64,000 bases of DNA from BOKV01 sp041397525 (GTDB lineage Bacteria > Pseudomonadota > Alphaproteobacteria > Rhizobiales > Rhizobiaceae). The position numbers and the translations under genes were made by a program. A model generated the notes under the pieces. The model did not search any database and was not told the DNA's origin. It saw nothing but the letters and a program-made list of their open reading frames with translations. This document shows, piece by piece, positions 8,807 to 17,712 of the stretch. Within the stretch, counting starts at the first letter, position 1; each line of letters begins with the position of its first letter. Location of the stretch: positions 620,001 to 684,000 of the forward strand of contig JAWKWL010000001.1 of assembly GCA_041397525.1 (NCBI GenBank), in the 5' to 3' direction.

Positions 8807-9094
8807 ATGTTGAACACGATCACGAAAGCCATGCTTCTGGGCACGGTTTTGACCCTTGCGGGTTGCGAGCAATATCTGGTCCGCAAGGAGTTCATCGAGA
8901 CTTACACACCAAACACCTTGCCGCACAACACGGCTTTGCAGGTGGTCGATCCATGGCCGCCATACGCGGCCAATACCAACATCCCTTCAAGCGGGAATCG
9001 CCAGGGCACGGCAATCAGGAAATACCGGACCTATGGCGAGGAAAAGCCGGCAGAATCGCTCAAGCCCGTTCAACTGGTAGTACCAAACCAGTAA
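8807..9094 (+). CDS. Small lipoprotein in the cpaD position
   Basis: A 95-residue protein with a lipoprotein signal (MLLGTVLTLAGC, lipidated Cys near residue 18) and a Pro/Asn-rich tail that includes VDPWPPYAANTNIP. It occupies the place of cpaD between the secretin and cpaE genes, and VDPWPPYA-like segments occur in CpaD proteins. It is less than half the usual CpaD length of roughly 200 residues and has no recognisable C-terminal CpaD domain. The start at 8807 follows GAGGACAGGGA. It may be a minimal pilotin for the secretin; I infer this from position only. Confidence 0.6.
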   Translation: MLNTITKAMLLGTVLTLAGCEQYLVRKEFIETYTPNTLPHNTALQVVDPWPPYAANTNIPSSGNRQGTAIRKYRTYGEEKPAESLKPVQLVVPNQ

Positions 9095-9157
9095 CGCAAA
9101 AAGGGATGTATGCCGCTCCGGGGGAGCAGCTGAAAAAGGGACACAAGGGACAAGAAC

Positions 9158-10387
9158 ATGAGCGCGAGAAGCGACACCAACGACCGTAGCCTTGCATTGA
9201 TTTCTGACGATGCCGCACTGGTCGCCATGACCAAGGGCGCATTCCCGACCGGCAAGGGTCAGACACTTCGGGTTCTCGAGAAGAACATCCAGCAAGTCGG
9301 CGCGGAAGTCCGCGATCTCAATTGCACCGCCCTCATAATCGATCTCGACGCTTCGAAGGTCGCAGACTTCGAACAACTGCAGAAGATCAAGCGCATGGCA
9401 GGCCCTGCCTGTTCGCTTGTGGTTGTCACCTCGAATTTCAGCCCCGCCGCAGCGCGTATCCTGATCCAGCTCAAGGTGTCGGATTTCCTGATCAAGCCGC
9501 TGCAGACTTCAGACTTGGTTCGTGCCTGCAACAACGCCCTGAAAAAACCGGGTGAGGAAGCATCGGTCGAGCCACAATTCCTCGCCTTCATGCCTGCTTC
9601 CGGTGGCGTTGGCACTACATCCATGGCGCTGGAAACCGCACAAATCCTCAACAAGTACGGACGCAAGCTCGGTCGTACAACTTGTGTGGTTGATTTGAAC
9701 TTCCAGCAGGGCTCATGTGCTGAATATCTCGACATCGAGCCACGCTTCGACATCTCGGAAATCGAAAACGCGCCGGAACGCCTCGACAGGCAATTGCTGG
9801 ATGTGATGCTTTCCAAGCATTCAAGCGGTCTTTCGGTGATAGCCGCTCCCAACCAGCCAAGCGAGATGCGTTCTTTCAAGGCAGCCCTGGTCGTGCGCCT
9901 GCTTGACCTTGTCTCTGCCTATTTCGACTATGTCGTTATCGATATGCCCCGCATCTGGTTCCCATGGACGGACACGGTGCTGATCGGCTCAAACCGGCTG
10001 TTCGTCGTCGCTGACATGACGGTGCCTTCGATCCGCCATGCCCGCCGCCTCGTCGAGGTTATCGCCCAGAAGGTCGGCAACCAGTCAAACGCCCAGGTGC
10101 TGGTAAACCGCATGGACATGCGCGCATCAGGCTCCGGCCTCAACGCGAAGGACGTCGAGGAAGCCTTGGGCGACTGGTATGCCGGTGGCATTCCCAACAA
10201 CTACCGGCTCGTCCGCGATGCAGTTGACCGTGGCGTTCCGCTTGAGGATATCGAAGCCGGAAACAATGTCACAATGGCCCTGTCCCGTATAATTCTCACA
10301 GACCAGGCTGACATTGCAGCACCACAAGCGCGTGCCGGTGGCCTCATGGCCATGGGTCGCAATCTCCTGATGCGCAAGAAAGCTTGA
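9158..10387 (+). CDS. cpaE: Pilus localisation protein CpaE (TadZ)
   Basis: A 409-residue cytoplasmic protein that positions the Tad machinery at the pole. Residues 10-130 resemble a receiver fold (LIIDLDASKVADFEQLQ, then DFLIKPLQTSDL). Residues 140-400 form a MinD/ParA-like ATPase. Its nucleotide loop is ASGGVGTTSMALE, so the lysines of the deviant Walker A motif are missing, a departure known in TadZ proteins. A later VVIDMPR matches the Walker B region. It lies between the cpaD-position gene and cpaF in the usual order. Confidence 0.92.
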   Translation: MSARSDTNDRSLALISDDAALVAMTKGAFPTGKGQTLRVLEKNIQQVGAEVRDLNCTALIIDLDASKVADFEQLQKIKRMAGPACSLVVVTSNFSPAAARILIQLKVSDFLIKPLQTSDLVRACNNALKKPGEEASVEPQFLAFMPASGGVGTTSMALETAQILNKYGRKLGRTTCVVDLNFQQGSCAEYLDIEPRFDISEIENAPERLDRQLLDVMLSKHSSGLSVIAAPNQPSEMRSFKAALVVRLLDLVSAYFDYVVIDMPRIWFPWTDTVLIGSNRLFVVADMTVPSIRHARRLVEVIAQKVGNQSNAQVLVNRMDMRASGSGLNAKDVEEALGDWYAGGIPNNYRLVRDAVDRGVPLEDIEAGNNVTMALSRIILTDQADIAAPQARAGGLMAMGRNLLMRKKA

Positions 10388-10400
10388 GGCAGGTGACAGC

Positions 10401-11933
10401 ATGAACCGCTTTTCCGCACTGCACGCTGCCACCATCGAAGCCGATATTTTCGGCGACGCACCGGTGGCACCGCTCGCAGCCAAGGCTCCGGCTGCCAGCC
10501 GGGAAACGCCAGTTGAACTGCCACCATCGCCGGAAGAGGCAAAGGCAGGAGAGCCGCCGGTCGTTCGTGAGCTCCCCAAGCCGGTGCAGCCAGGAGTTTC
10601 GTTGGCGCCGCAACCGCGCCCGATGGCCGCGCCGCAGGAAAACAACAACAGCCCTTCCCGCCAGAAGATCCTGGACGCCAAGGTTGCCCTGCACCGCAAG
10701 ATGCTGGAGGAGTTCAACCTCGCCGCACTGGAAAAGCTCCCGCGCGACGCGCTGGTCCGCGAGATCCACAATTTTGTCTCGGCCTATGTCGCCAAGGAAC
10801 GCCTCGCGCTCAACAATGTCGAGCTGGAGGAATTTGTCGGCACCCTGGTCGATGAAATGACCGGGCTCGGTCCGCTTGAACCGTTGATGCGCAATCCGGA
10901 CATCTCCGACATCCTGATCAACGGGCCGAACAATTGTTACGCCGAAATCAAGGGCGTGCTGCAACCCATCGTCATTCCGTTCAAGGATGAGGCGCATCTG
11001 CTGCGCATCGTCAACAAGATCGTTGCCAATGTCGGGCGGCGGATCGACGAGATGAACCCGATGTGCGACGCCCGCATGGCGGACGGTTCACGCTTCAACG
11101 CAGCCATTCGCCCAATTGCGATTGACGGGCCGCTTGTCTCAATCCGCAAATTCTCCAAGAACAAGCTCAGCCTCGACAAGTTGGTCGAATACAACGCGAT
11201 TGCGCCGCAGATGGCGATGGTCCTCAAGCATGCCGTTGCCTGCCGAATGACGACGATCATTTCCGGTGGTACAGGTACCGGCAAGACCACGATGCTGAAC
11301 GCCCTTTCCGCCTTCATCTCCGAAAAGGAACGCATCATCACCATCGAGGATGCGGCGGAACTGGCGCTGCATGTGCCCCATGTCGGTCGAATGGAAACCC
11401 GGCCTTCGAACAATGAGGGCAGCGGCGAAATCAAGCAGCGTGACCTTGTCAAGAACGCCCTGCGCATGCGTCCCGACCGCGTGATCCTCGGCGAAGTGCG
11501 TGGCGAGGAAGCGTTCGACATGCTTCAGGCCATGAACACCGGTCACGAAGGCTCGATGGCAACCATCCACTCCAACACGCCGCGTGATGCGATTTCACGT
11601 CTGGAGCAGATGCTGGGCATGACCGGCATGCCGATGACCGTGCAATCGATCCGCAGCCAGATCGCCGGTGCCATCCATCTGATCGTGCAATTGACCCGCC
11701 TGTCTGATGGCCAGAGAAAAGTGACTTCGATTGCAGAAGTAACCGGCATGGAAGGTGACATCATCCAGATGCAGGAAATCTTCAAATACAAGCGGACAAG
11801 CACGGATCCGGACGGAAAGATCCATGGCCATTTCGAGGCCACCGGTGTGCGCCCGCGATTCCTCGAGCACCTTGTCGCCATGGGCGTACGGATTCCAGGC
11901 GATGTGTTTGAACCCGGCGTCGAATTGAAGTGA
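10401..11933 (+). CDS. cpaF: Tad pilus assembly ATPase CpaF (TadA)
   Basis: Hexameric secretion ATPase that drives Flp pilus extension and retraction, 510 residues. The N-terminal 90 residues are Pro/Ala-rich and variable. The conserved body has DEMTGLGPLEPLMRNPDISD, Walker A GGTGTGKTTMLN, an Asp/Glu box (TIEDAAEL), a Walker B-type segment in RVILGEVRGEE and the His box (GHEGSMATIHSN). Length and order match the VirB11-like TadA family. The start follows GGCAGGTGACAGC and lies 13 bases after cpaE. Confidence 0.96.
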   Translation: MNRFSALHAATIEADIFGDAPVAPLAAKAPAASRETPVELPPSPEEAKAGEPPVVRELPKPVQPGVSLAPQPRPMAAPQENNNSPSRQKILDAKVALHRKMLEEFNLAALEKLPRDALVREIHNFVSAYVAKERLALNNVELEEFVGTLVDEMTGLGPLEPLMRNPDISDILINGPNNCYAEIKGVLQPIVIPFKDEAHLLRIVNKIVANVGRRIDEMNPMCDARMADGSRFNAAIRPIAIDGPLVSIRKFSKNKLSLDKLVEYNAIAPQMAMVLKHAVACRMTTIISGGTGTGKTTMLNALSAFISEKERIITIEDAAELALHVPHVGRMETRPSNNEGSGEIKQRDLVKNALRMRPDRVILGEVRGEEAFDMLQAMNTGHEGSMATIHSNTPRDAISRLEQMLGMTGMPMTVQSIRSQIAGAIHLIVQLTRLSDGQRKVTSIAEVTGMEGDIIQMQEIFKYKRTSTDPDGKIHGHFEATGVRPRFLEHLVAMGVRIPGDVFEPGVELK

Positions 11934-11940
11934 CTTGATC

Positions 11941-12909
11941 ATGTTCGAAATCGAAACCATCCACGTCTTCTACATCTCGTCCGTGGTCTCGGCGATCCTG
12001 TTCGTCGAAGCCGGCTACATGCTGTTTGCCAGCGGTTCCGGCGACCGCAAACGCATCAACCGCCGCATGGCGGCGGCTGATGCGGGAAAGGTCAGCCAGA
12101 AACAGATCCTGCTGCAATTGCGCAAGGAACGCGGCCTCGACGAGGACGGCAAGATGGTCATGCCGATACAGTGGCTGAACCGCCTTTTCGTCCAGGCAGG
12201 CATCACCACCGGCATCTCCAAAGCCATGGGATACTGGGCCGGCTCCAGCGCGATCGCCACACTGATAATCCTTTTCCTGACCCGTTCGCTGCTGATGACG
12301 CTCGCTGCGATACCAGTGGTCTGGTTCATCGCACCAATGGCTTATCTGCGTTACCGCCGCAATTCGAAGATGAACAAGTTCGGAAAGCAGTTGCCCGAGG
12401 CTATCGATCTCATAACCCGAAGCCTCAAGGCTGGCCATCCGGTGCCGGTCGCGATCTCGATGGTGGCGCGTGAAATGCCCGACCCGATCGGAACCGAATT
12501 CGGCATGGTCGCTGACGAGGTCACCTACGGCTCCGATCTGGTTACCGGTCTCATGGGCATGTATGACCGGGTCGGCCATTCTGATCTTCCACTGCTGGTT
12601 TCTGCAGTGTCGATCCAGTCCACAACCGGTGGCAATCTGCGCGAAATTCTCGAAAGTCTGTCCAAGGTTGTGCGTGACCGGTTGAAGATGAAGGCGAAGG
12701 TAAAGGCCATCTCCGCGGAAGGCCGCATGTCTGCGATCTTCCTGAGCGCGATGCCGATTATCCTGTTCATGGTTCTCCTGCTGTTGATGCCCGACTACTA
12801 TGGCGGCATCTGGCAGTACAGCCAGACCTATTACGGCTTCGGCTTCCTGCTGTTCTGGCTGACATCAGGCAATCTTCTCATCATGAAAATGGTCAGCTTC
12901 AAGGTTTGA
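11941..12909 (+). CDS. tadB: Tad pilus inner-membrane platform protein TadB
   Basis: A 322-residue GspF-type (T2SSF) platform protein. One membrane helix is near the N-terminus, two lie around residues 95-135, then a cytoplasmic domain with LPEAIDLITRSLKAGHPVP and SVSIQSTTGGNLREILESL, and a final pair of membrane helices near residues 265-320. It works with TadC as the scaffold contacted by CpaF. The ATG at 11941 comes seven bases after the cpaF stop, and tadC starts four bases after its own stop. Confidence 0.93.
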   Translation: MFEIETIHVFYISSVVSAILFVEAGYMLFASGSGDRKRINRRMAAADAGKVSQKQILLQLRKERGLDEDGKMVMPIQWLNRLFVQAGITTGISKAMGYWAGSSAIATLIILFLTRSLLMTLAAIPVVWFIAPMAYLRYRRNSKMNKFGKQLPEAIDLITRSLKAGHPVPVAISMVAREMPDPIGTEFGMVADEVTYGSDLVTGLMGMYDRVGHSDLPLLVSAVSIQSTTGGNLREILESLSKVVRDRLKMKAKVKAISAEGRMSAIFLSAMPIILFMVLLLLMPDYYGGIWQYSQTYYGFGFLLFWLTSGNLLIMKMVSFKV

Positions 12910-12913
12910 TGAC

Positions 12914-13864
12914 ATGGAATCCCTCTTGACCGGCTTCAATCCCCTGTTCTTCGCCAGCATATTCTTCGCCCTGGTGGTCTTTGGCCTGTTGTTTTACTTC
13001 ACACAGGCCCGGACCGAGAATCGCTCACGTTCGGATATCCGCAAGCGGCTCGACATCAGCGGCCAGACATCGGGAAGAAACGGGGAAGATACACCGGCAA
13101 AGGGTGCGAAGGGGGCTGCCCGCAAGATCGCCCAGCGCACCAATGACTTCTATGCGAACAACGATCCCAAGAGTCAGCGCAAGATGCAGAGCCAGCTGAT
13201 GCAGGGTGGGTACATGAACCCGAATGCTTTGGGTTGGTTCATGGGATCACGCATCATCATTGCAGTCTTTGCCGCACTTGCCGGTGTCATGATCGTGCTT
13301 TTTGTCTGGCCGGACATGGTTTCGGCACGCAAGATGATCCTTATCCTCATACTGGCCACACTCGGTTATTTCCTGCCCAACTGGCACCTCAATGGCCGTA
13401 TCAAGAAACTCAAGAGCGAAAATCGTTCCGGTTTTCCCGATGTGATGGACTTGATGATTGTTGCTGCCGAAGCAGGCCTCACCATGGAAGCCTCCATCGA
13501 GCGTATCGCGCGCGAAATCGAGAAAACCTATCCCACGCTGTCACGCCAGCTCACGCTTGCATCGCTTGAGGTTCGCGCCGGCAGACCACTCGACCAGGCG
13601 TTGCGTGCCTTCGGCGAGCGTCTCGGCCTCGAAGAGGTGCAGGGATTTGCAACCATGGTGCAGCAGTCCAAGGAACTGGGAACCAGCGTGTCCGACGCGT
13701 TGCGCGTCTACAGCGAGGAGATGCGTCACAAGCGCATGATGATGGCTGAAGAAAAGGCCTATGCCCTGCCAGCCAAGCTCTCGATACCAGTAACGGCGTT
13801 CATTCTGCCAATCGTTATTGGCGTTGCCGTGCTGCCAACCGCCGTGCGGTTGATGAACCAGTAA
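12914..13864 (+). CDS. tadC: Tad pilus inner-membrane platform protein TadC
   Basis: The second T2SSF platform protein, 316 residues. An N-terminal membrane helix (FASIFFALVVFGLLFYF) is followed by a basic cytoplasmic stretch, two central helices, the GspF-type core with FPDVMDLMIVAAEAGLTMEA and a terminal helix near residues 290-312. It pairs with TadB. The 4-base spacing from tadB implies tight co-expression. Confidence 0.93.
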   Translation: MESLLTGFNPLFFASIFFALVVFGLLFYFTQARTENRSRSDIRKRLDISGQTSGRNGEDTPAKGAKGAARKIAQRTNDFYANNDPKSQRKMQSQLMQGGYMNPNALGWFMGSRIIIAVFAALAGVMIVLFVWPDMVSARKMILILILATLGYFLPNWHLNGRIKKLKSENRSGFPDVMDLMIVAAEAGLTMEASIERIAREIEKTYPTLSRQLTLASLEVRAGRPLDQALRAFGERLGLEEVQGFATMVQQSKELGTSVSDALRVYSEEMRHKRMMMAEEKAYALPAKLSIPVTAFILPIVIGVAVLPTAVRLMNQ

Positions 13865-14000
13865 TATTGTTTCGGCTCTGCCCGGGAATTAACGCAATTT
13901 TTCCCATTGCATAAAATTGAACCGTTTCCGTACACATGGATATTAAGCTTTGCGTGCGAAGGTAGTTTCATAAAAAGAACAATTCCTACGGGGACGTAAA

Positions 14001-14558
14001 ATGAACAGGTTCATGCGGGCGATCATGCTCGTTGCTGTCACGAGCCTTCCGCTCGCCGGCTGCAACACCACGGGGACTTCAACGCATTCGACTGATGACA
14101 CCATCACCAGTTCGCTGGGTGTGGACGGCAACGGCAATCGCATCGATGCCGACGGTCCGGCATCGCCATGGTCCAACCAGGTCAGCCTGAAGGGCGACAA
14201 GTCCGCGCGCCTGGTTGAACTGGGCAAGGAAAGTTTCCGCGACGCGAATTATGGACTGTCAGAGAAATATTTCAGACAGGCTGTGGAAATCCGCGCAGAC
14301 AATGTGGCAGCATGGGTGGGTCTTGCAGCCTCCTACGACCAGCTTGGCCGTTTCGACAATGCTGACCGCGCCTATGACCAGCTCGCCAAGATGAAGGGCG
14401 ACGACCCGCGTATCCTCAACAACCGCGGTTACTCATACCTGCTGCGCGGCGATTACAAGAAGGCAAGCGCCTTCTTCAACCGCGCCCAGAGCAAGGACCC
14501 GACACTTGAAGAAACCCAGGGCAACCTGCAGCTCCTTGACCAGGTCAGAAACTCCTGA
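14001..14558 (+). CDS. tadD: TPR lipoprotein TadD
   Basis: A 185-residue outer-membrane lipoprotein needed for Flp secretion. The signal ends in the lipobox LAGC at about residue 21. The mature part has tetratricopeptide repeats (FREAVEI-like helices, AAWVGLAASYDQLGRFDNAD, ILNNRGYSYLLRGDYKKA). It follows tadC after 136 bases of A+T-richer DNA, so it could have its own promoter. A strong terminator closes the cluster after it. Confidence 0.9.
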   Translation: MNRFMRAIMLVAVTSLPLAGCNTTGTSTHSTDDTITSSLGVDGNGNRIDADGPASPWSNQVSLKGDKSARLVELGKESFRDANYGLSEKYFRQAVEIRADNVAAWVGLAASYDQLGRFDNADRAYDQLAKMKGDDPRILNNRGYSYLLRGDYKKASAFFNRAQSKDPTLEETQGNLQLLDQVRNS

Positions 14559-14584
14559 GCACTGACACAAAACAAATTGAAAAT

Positions 14585-14607
14585 GGCGGCCTAGAGCCGC
14601 CTTTTTT
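14585..14607 (+). terminator. Rho-independent terminator after tadD
   Basis: A perfect 6-bp G+C stem, GGCGGC (14585-14590) and GCCGCC (14596-14601), with loop CTAGA and a run of six T. It lies 26 bases after the tadD stop and ends the pilus operon. Confidence 0.9.
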
Positions 14608-14783
14608 ATGTAAAAATTTCTGAAAATTGCTCCCGCAGATTTCAATATTTTCAAACCACGAAATTGAATTTCCTAAAATATTACCGTACGTTAACAATTC
14701 AAAGCCCCAGTTGGGCTATATTTGAATGATCGAATTGGCTTTTATCTGGAAGCCAAAAACAAAAAGCTCTTGGGGGGGCTTCA
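14608..14783 (+). promoter_or_regulatory. A+T-rich leader of the RTX gene with two hairpins
   Basis: This 176-base stretch is clearly A+T-richer than its neighbours and holds the promoter of the RTX gene. Two small inverted repeats are seen: AGCCC/GGGCT around 14703-14717 and TTGGCTT (14735-14741) with AAGCCAA (14750-14756), the latter 27 bases before the start codon. A run of seven G at the end provides the ribosome site. No specific regulator site was recognised. Confidence 0.4.
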
Positions 14784-17033
14784 ATGCCAACAAGAAATGG
14801 AAAGTCCAGCGATGATATCCTGAACGGAACCAATCGCGATGACCGCATCTACGGAAACGGCGGCAACGACACGCTGACCGGTTTCGGTGGCAATGACGAG
14901 ATCTGGGGCGGCACCGGCAACGACATCATTGATGGCGGGAATGACCAGGACATTCTTTATGGCGAAGACGGAGATGACACGATCTCCGGTGGCGCGGACG
15001 AAGATCAGCTGTTCGGTGGGGTCGGCAATGACACACTGAATGGCGGCGACGGCAACGACACGCTCGATGGTGGCGACGGTGACGACATCCTCGACGGTGG
15101 TAATGGTCGCGACATCATCGATGGTGGCGCAGGCAATGACATCCTGGTCGCCGGTTATGACAACGGCGCGGGCGACGTCTTCATCGGTGGAGACGGGATC
15201 GATACCTATCTGATCGACGGCTCGGATGTCGAGAAATTCGCTTTCTACATCGACCTCAACACGGGCACGGACCAGTATCACAACAGCTATTCCGGTATCG
15301 AGAACATTATTGGCGGCGACAATGCGGACATCCTGACGGGTGACGGCAATGACAACGTACTTGAAGGCCGCGCAGGCAATGACACCATCAACGGTGGCGA
15401 CGGCAGCGACACGCTCGATGGTGGCGACGGCGACGATACGATTTTCGGCGGCAACGGCATCGATACCGTTCTTGGCGGAGCAGGCATTGATTTGCTGAAT
15501 GGTGACGCCGGAAACGACATTCTCGATGGAGGCGACGGCAACGACACCGTCAATGGCGGAGATGGTGATGACATGGCGTCCGGAGGCGCTGGCAACGACC
15601 AGGTCTACGGCAATGCTGGTGATGACGATCTCTTCGGCAATGATGGCAACGATTCTCTCTATGGTGGCGATGGCAAGGACGTCCTCGAAGGCGGCGCGGG
15701 CGCTGACTATCTCGACGGCGGAGCTGGCGATGATGATGCCGTCGACTATGTCAACAGCGCCTCGGGCGTCACGGTGAACCTTGCCGGCAATTCCGGTTCA
15801 GGCGGTGACGCGGAGGGCGATACTTTTGCCAATATCGAATACATCTACGGATCAATGCATGATGATCACCTGATCGGTGATGGCGGCGTCAACCGGCTTG
15901 TTGGACGTCTCGGCAATGACACGCTCGACGGCATGGGTGGCGATGACATTCTCATCGGCGGCCGAGGCGCAGACATCCTGATCGGCGGCGACGGCACCGA
16001 TGCTGCAGACTATGAATGGTCAGATGAAGGCGTCACAGCCAACCTCGAACGCAATATCGGTTTGGGTGGCGATGCGCATGGCGACACGTTCTATGGCGTC
16101 GAAAACCTGTATGGCTCGCTCTTCAACGACACATTGACGGGTGACGCTGGCGACAACCGGATTGATGGCCGCGACGGCAATGACACGATCCGGGGAGGAG
16201 CAGGCAACGATACCCTGATCGGCGGTGCAGGTGCCGACTTCCTGGATGGCGGAACTGGCAGCGCCGACACGGTCGACTATTCGGCATCGGCATCAGGCGT
16301 AACGGTCAACCTGCTCACCGGCATCGCTTCAGGCGGTGACGCGGATGGCGACACGCTCTCACGCCTCGAATATGTCTATGGCTCGGCGCATGATGACATC
16401 ATCACCGGTGACGCATCGATCAACCGTCTTGTCGGCAATGCCGGCAATGACCAGTTGTTCGGTGGTGGCGGCAACGACATTCTGGTCGGTGGCGCTGGAG
16501 CAGACATTCTCGATGGTGGTGCGGGCGACCGCGACGCTGCCGATTATTCCTATGCAGATGCAGGGGTCGGCGTTGACCTTTCCGGCGCCGGCTTTGCCGG
16601 TGAGGCAACCGGTGACACTTATTTCGGTATCGAATATGTTTATGGCTCCAATTTCGACGACACCATTCGCGGTGACAGTGCGGTAAACCGCATCGTCGGC
16701 GGCAACGGCGCCGACATTATCGATGGCCGCGGTGGCAATGACTACATTCTCGGCGAAGGTGGCAATGACATCCTGACCGGCGGTGCAGGCGCTGACGTGT
16801 TTGTCTTCGACGGCAGTTTCGGCAATGACCGTATCACCGATTTCTGGGCAGGTGCTGGCCGTACAGACCGTCTCTGGCTGCAGGGCGACCACGGCCTGAC
16901 CTCGGCTGCTGATGCCATGTCGGCACTGAGCGAAACCAGCCAGGGCGTGCTGATTACGCTCGACAACGGTACAATATTGCTGGAAGGACTACACCTGACA
17001 GACCTCCACATCGATGATTTCATCATCGGTTGA
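14784..17033 (+). CDS. RTX calcium-binding repeat protein (predicted type I secreted)
   Basis: A 749-residue acidic Gly/Asp-rich protein made almost entirely of GGxGxDxLx nonapeptides, which bind Ca2+ in a parallel beta roll outside the cell. There is no N-terminal signal peptide, as expected for type I secretion with a C-terminal signal. From about residue 320 the nonapeptides alternate with four modules of the form DYxxSxxGVTVNL...GGDAxGDT...YGSxxDD, repeating every 88-89 residues (their Asp codons start at 15744, 16008, 16275 and 16542). No enzymatic domain is visible. No ABC exporter gene is adjacent. It may be an adhesin or surface-layer-like protein, given the pilus and polysaccharide neighbours. 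Confidence 0.85.
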   Translation: MPTRNGKSSDDILNGTNRDDRIYGNGGNDTLTGFGGNDEIWGGTGNDIIDGGNDQDILYGEDGDDTISGGADEDQLFGGVGNDTLNGGDGNDTLDGGDGDDILDGGNGRDIIDGGAGNDILVAGYDNGAGDVFIGGDGIDTYLIDGSDVEKFAFYIDLNTGTDQYHNSYSGIENIIGGDNADILTGDGNDNVLEGRAGNDTINGGDGSDTLDGGDGDDTIFGGNGIDTVLGGAGIDLLNGDAGNDILDGGDGNDTVNGGDGDDMASGGAGNDQVYGNAGDDDLFGNDGNDSLYGGDGKDVLEGGAGADYLDGGAGDDDAVDYVNSASGVTVNLAGNSGSGGDAEGDTFANIEYIYGSMHDDHLIGDGGVNRLVGRLGNDTLDGMGGDDILIGGRGADILIGGDGTDAADYEWSDEGVTANLERNIGLGGDAHGDTFYGVENLYGSLFNDTLTGDAGDNRIDGRDGNDTIRGGAGNDTLIGGAGADFLDGGTGSADTVDYSASASGVTVNLLTGIASGGDADGDTLSRLEYVYGSAHDDIITGDASINRLVGNAGNDQLFGGGGNDILVGGAGADILDGGAGDRDAADYSYADAGVGVDLSGAGFAGEATGDTYFGIEYVYGSNFDDTIRGDSAVNRIVGGNGADIIDGRGGNDYILGEGGNDILTGGAGADVFVFDGSFGNDRITDFWAGAGRTDRLWLQGDHGLTSAADAMSALSETSQGVLITLDNGTILLEGLHLTDLHIDDFIIG

Positions 17034-17059
17034 GTGATTGGATGGACATCCGGTTCACG

Positions 17060-17091
17060 GAGCGCGGCCTGCACGGACCGCGCTCTTTTTT
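17060..17091 (+). terminator. Rho-independent terminator after the RTX gene
   Basis: Stem GAGCGCGG (17060-17067) and CCGCGCTC (17078-17085) with a 10-base loop, followed by six T. It lies 26 bases after the RTX stop codon. Confidence 0.92.
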
Positions 17092-17660
17092 GTCCACGAT
17101 ATTCACAACCGGTGGAAAAGTTCAGCTTTACACCCCGCCCGCTTGGCGCGAGCATCTGCCTGCAGGGTTCGAAACGTCAGGGAAAGCCAACCCGAAACGG
17201 GAAGAACATTATTACCTGCACCGTGCCGCAATTCTCATGTCCGCCGGCCTAGAGGCATGGGAATCCGGAAGCGGAAGGCACACGGTAGCGCGTGAACGCA
17301 CCCGTAAAAGAACAAACGACGGGCAATTCGTTGGTTCGAGGCAGATTGCCTGTGTGGCTGTGGATGTCCGGCTTGCCGGTCTGGAAGCAGGAGCAAGGGC
17401 ATGAAGCAACAAAGGCGGATGACCGGCATGAAGTGCCTGGCGAATGTTCTTGCGAATATGCGCTGCATTTCAAGCTGAACAGATGCCGATCCCCGCATGG
17501 GTCGAAATGAGAGCGGGATCGCGGCAACGCATGAAAGCAATCGTGACGGCGCAATGCGGAAACAGGGAGGCGCTGGTTTCGACTGGCGTCTTTCCGTTTT
17601 TTGCGCTTTTGTTTTCTCCGGTTCGGACAAGGACGCTGCGCCCCCTGCCCTCAAGGCACG
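17092..17660. other. Intergenic stretch without a recognisable gene
   Basis: About 570 bases between two terminators. Several frames stay open here, but none shows a plausible start with a ribosome site or any family resemblance. I see no RNA gene and no repeat of note. Confidence 0.5.
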
Positions 17661-17689
17661 AAAAAACCCGCGAATGGCTCCGCGGGTTT
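17661..17689 (-). terminator. Terminator of the nucleotide-sugar dehydrogenase gene
   Basis: Stem AAACCCGCG (17664-17672) and CGCGGGTTT (17681-17689). Read on the reverse strand it is followed by a T-run. It lies 24 bases after the dehydrogenase stop codon. Confidence 0.88.
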
Positions 17690-17712
17690 CGTTTATTAGC
17701 CGGAAAATGCGA

